Below are positions 32,889 to 33,521 of a DNA stretch of 33,521 nucleotides, piece after piece. The notes under the pieces are model-generated. The model searched no databases. It worked only from the letters and a program-made list of their open reading frames with translations, and was not told the origin of the DNA. The position numbers were made by a program, and so were the translations under genes. The stretch is from Betaproteobacteria bacterium HGW-Betaproteobacteria-16 (GTDB lineage Bacteria > Pseudomonadota > Gammaproteobacteria > Burkholderiales > Burkholderiaceae_C): positions 1-33,521 of the forward strand of contig PHCQ01000056.1 in the NCBI GenBank assembly GCA_002840835.1, read 5' to 3'. The number at the start of each line of letters is the position of its first letter. Positions within the stretch are counted from its first letter, which is position 1.

Positions 32889-32917
32889 ATTATGTTGGAC
32901 CGCGCCCGCGCGGGCAA
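32889..32917 (-). promoter_or_regulatory. Promoter of the regulator-P450-DyP operon
   Basis: On the minus strand there is TTGCCC (-35, 32912-32917), a 17-bp spacer and CATAAT (-10, 32889-32894), followed by an A-run. The transcript would start near 32882, leaving about 75 nt before ATG 32808. This is the only good promoter I see for the four leftward genes. The -35 to -10 spacer is very GC-rich. Confidence 0.6.
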
Positions 32918-33011
32918 GTATGTCCTTTCAGCAGTCCGTCCATGATCGGTAGGTGGCCGAGAGGAAACGCCTTGAGTGCTTGCCAGATGGCAGGTCAGTG
33001 ACCCTGGCGGG

Positions 33012-33521
33012 TCATGGTGTCTCGACATGCAAGGGAACGACCCGTGGGGTGCGCCATTGCGTCCAGCGCGCCCAGGCCGGGAAGCGGCGCAACACGTGGT
33101 ACACGACGGCGGTGCGGATGGAAATCCACGCCGAGCGCAGCGGCCCTGGCCGGGGGCGGTTCACGGGCTGGCATTTGTTCTGGATCAGCCCCTCAAGCAC
33201 CTGGCGCAGCTCAAGCGCAAAGGCCTGGTCTCGCACCATCACATTGGCCTCCAGATTCAGACTCAGGCTGGTCGGGTCAAGGTTGCTGGAGCCCACGGTG
33301 GCCCACTCATCGTCGATCACCGCCACCTTGGCGTGCAGCGGGCGCTCCACGAATTCGTGTACGTGCACCCCTGCGCGCAGCAGGAGTTCGTACAGCAGCA
33401 TCGTGGCACGCTGCACCCACGGCATATCCGGCTGCCCCTGCAGGATCAGGTCGACCCGCACCCCCCGGCGCGCCGCACGTCGCAGATCGCGCAGCAGGCG
33501 GTAGCCTGGAAAGAAGTACGC
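33012..33521 (-). CDS. clsB: Cardiolipin synthase / phospholipase D family protein (C-terminal part, cut by window edge)
   Basis: The 169 residues present are the C-terminal part of a PLD-superfamily enzyme; the gene continues beyond the right edge. The visible sequence begins AYFFPGYRLLRDLRRAARRGVRVDLILQG, typical of cardiolipin synthase ClsB between its two catalytic repeats. It then has the second HKD motif HAKVAVIDDEWATVGSSNLD (complete His-x-Lys-x4-Asp), followed by the basic amphipathic end. ClsB makes cardiolipin in the inner membrane from phosphatidylglycerol or phosphatidylethanolamine. Its direction matches the downstream operon, but the 203-bp gap contains that operon's own promoter. 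The stop is at 33012-33014, with no clear terminator. Confidence 0.85.
   Translation of the reverse strand, partial: AYFFPGYRLLRDLRRAARRGVRVDLILQGQPDMPWVQRATMLLYELLLRAGVHVHEFVERPLHAKVAVIDDEWATVGSSNLDPTSLSLNLEANVMVRDQAFALELRQVLEGLIQNKCQPVNRPRPGPLRSAWISIRTAVVYHVLRRFPAWARWTQWRTPRVVPLHVETP

Noticed and set aside
32952..32964. GGTGGCCGAGAGG, which looks like the D-arm region of a serine or leucine tRNA
   Set aside because: No acceptor, anticodon or T-arm follows; no cloverleaf can be formed from the surrounding bases.

Overview
The window looks like chromosome of a high-GC betaproteobacterium, most likely Comamonadaceae (Hydrogenophaga-like). The reasons are very GC-rich third positions, a Bug-type periplasmic binding protein, several pairs of genes that share a four-base stop/start (ATGA or GTGA), and GC-rich palindromic intergenic repeats of a kind I associate with this group. 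This assignment comes from recognition by eye, not from a search. There are 25 protein genes: 24 appear complete and one is cut by the right edge. I see no transposase, prophage gene, tRNA, intact rRNA gene or CRISPR array.

Left edge (1-456): two co-linear, diverged copies of one strong promoter point leftward out of the window and are followed by a boxB-like hairpin. This resembles the tandem promoter and leader of an rRNA operon lying outside. Rightward from there is the ABC-F gene uup. Then comes a divergent pair: a MocR-type regulator with a visible direct-repeat operator, and an eight-gene rightward cluster (4056-10541). That cluster holds a LysE exporter, an EamA exporter, a cupin, an aminotransferase, a glutathione transferase, a PhzF isomerase, a VOC protein and a threonine-dehydratase-like enzyme. 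It looks like amino-acid-derived metabolism and export under MocR control, substrate unknown.

Middle (10542-20908): a membrane hybrid histidine kinase, a histidine-phosphatase-family protein, a creatininase-family amidohydrolase, and a LysR regulator divergent from an AtuA-type (DUF1446) protein, its small partner and a Bug solute-binding protein. An alanyl-tRNA editing protein and a cyclopropane-fatty-acid synthase follow. Two families of palindromic repeats are scattered here and upstream. One copy sits in frame inside the glutathione transferase gene. Another has split the AtuA pair and is bracketed by an exact 10-bp duplication that rebuilds an ancestral ATGA overlap.

Right part (21190-33521): a ScsB/DsbD-like transmembrane reductase with a periplasmic redoxin, a small unrecognised protein, and a YitT-family membrane protein. 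Then comes a tight leftward four-gene operon from one recognisable promoter: a zinc-ribbon/cyclase-like/AAA/TPR giant regulator, a cytochrome P450 without the usual I-helix acid-alcohol pair, a membrane-anchored protein with an apparently duplicated domain, and a DyP-type peroxidase. This operon is the best candidate for an undescribed system: a signal-regulated, peroxide-linked haem oxidation module. The window ends inside a cardiolipin-synthase (ClsB-like) gene.
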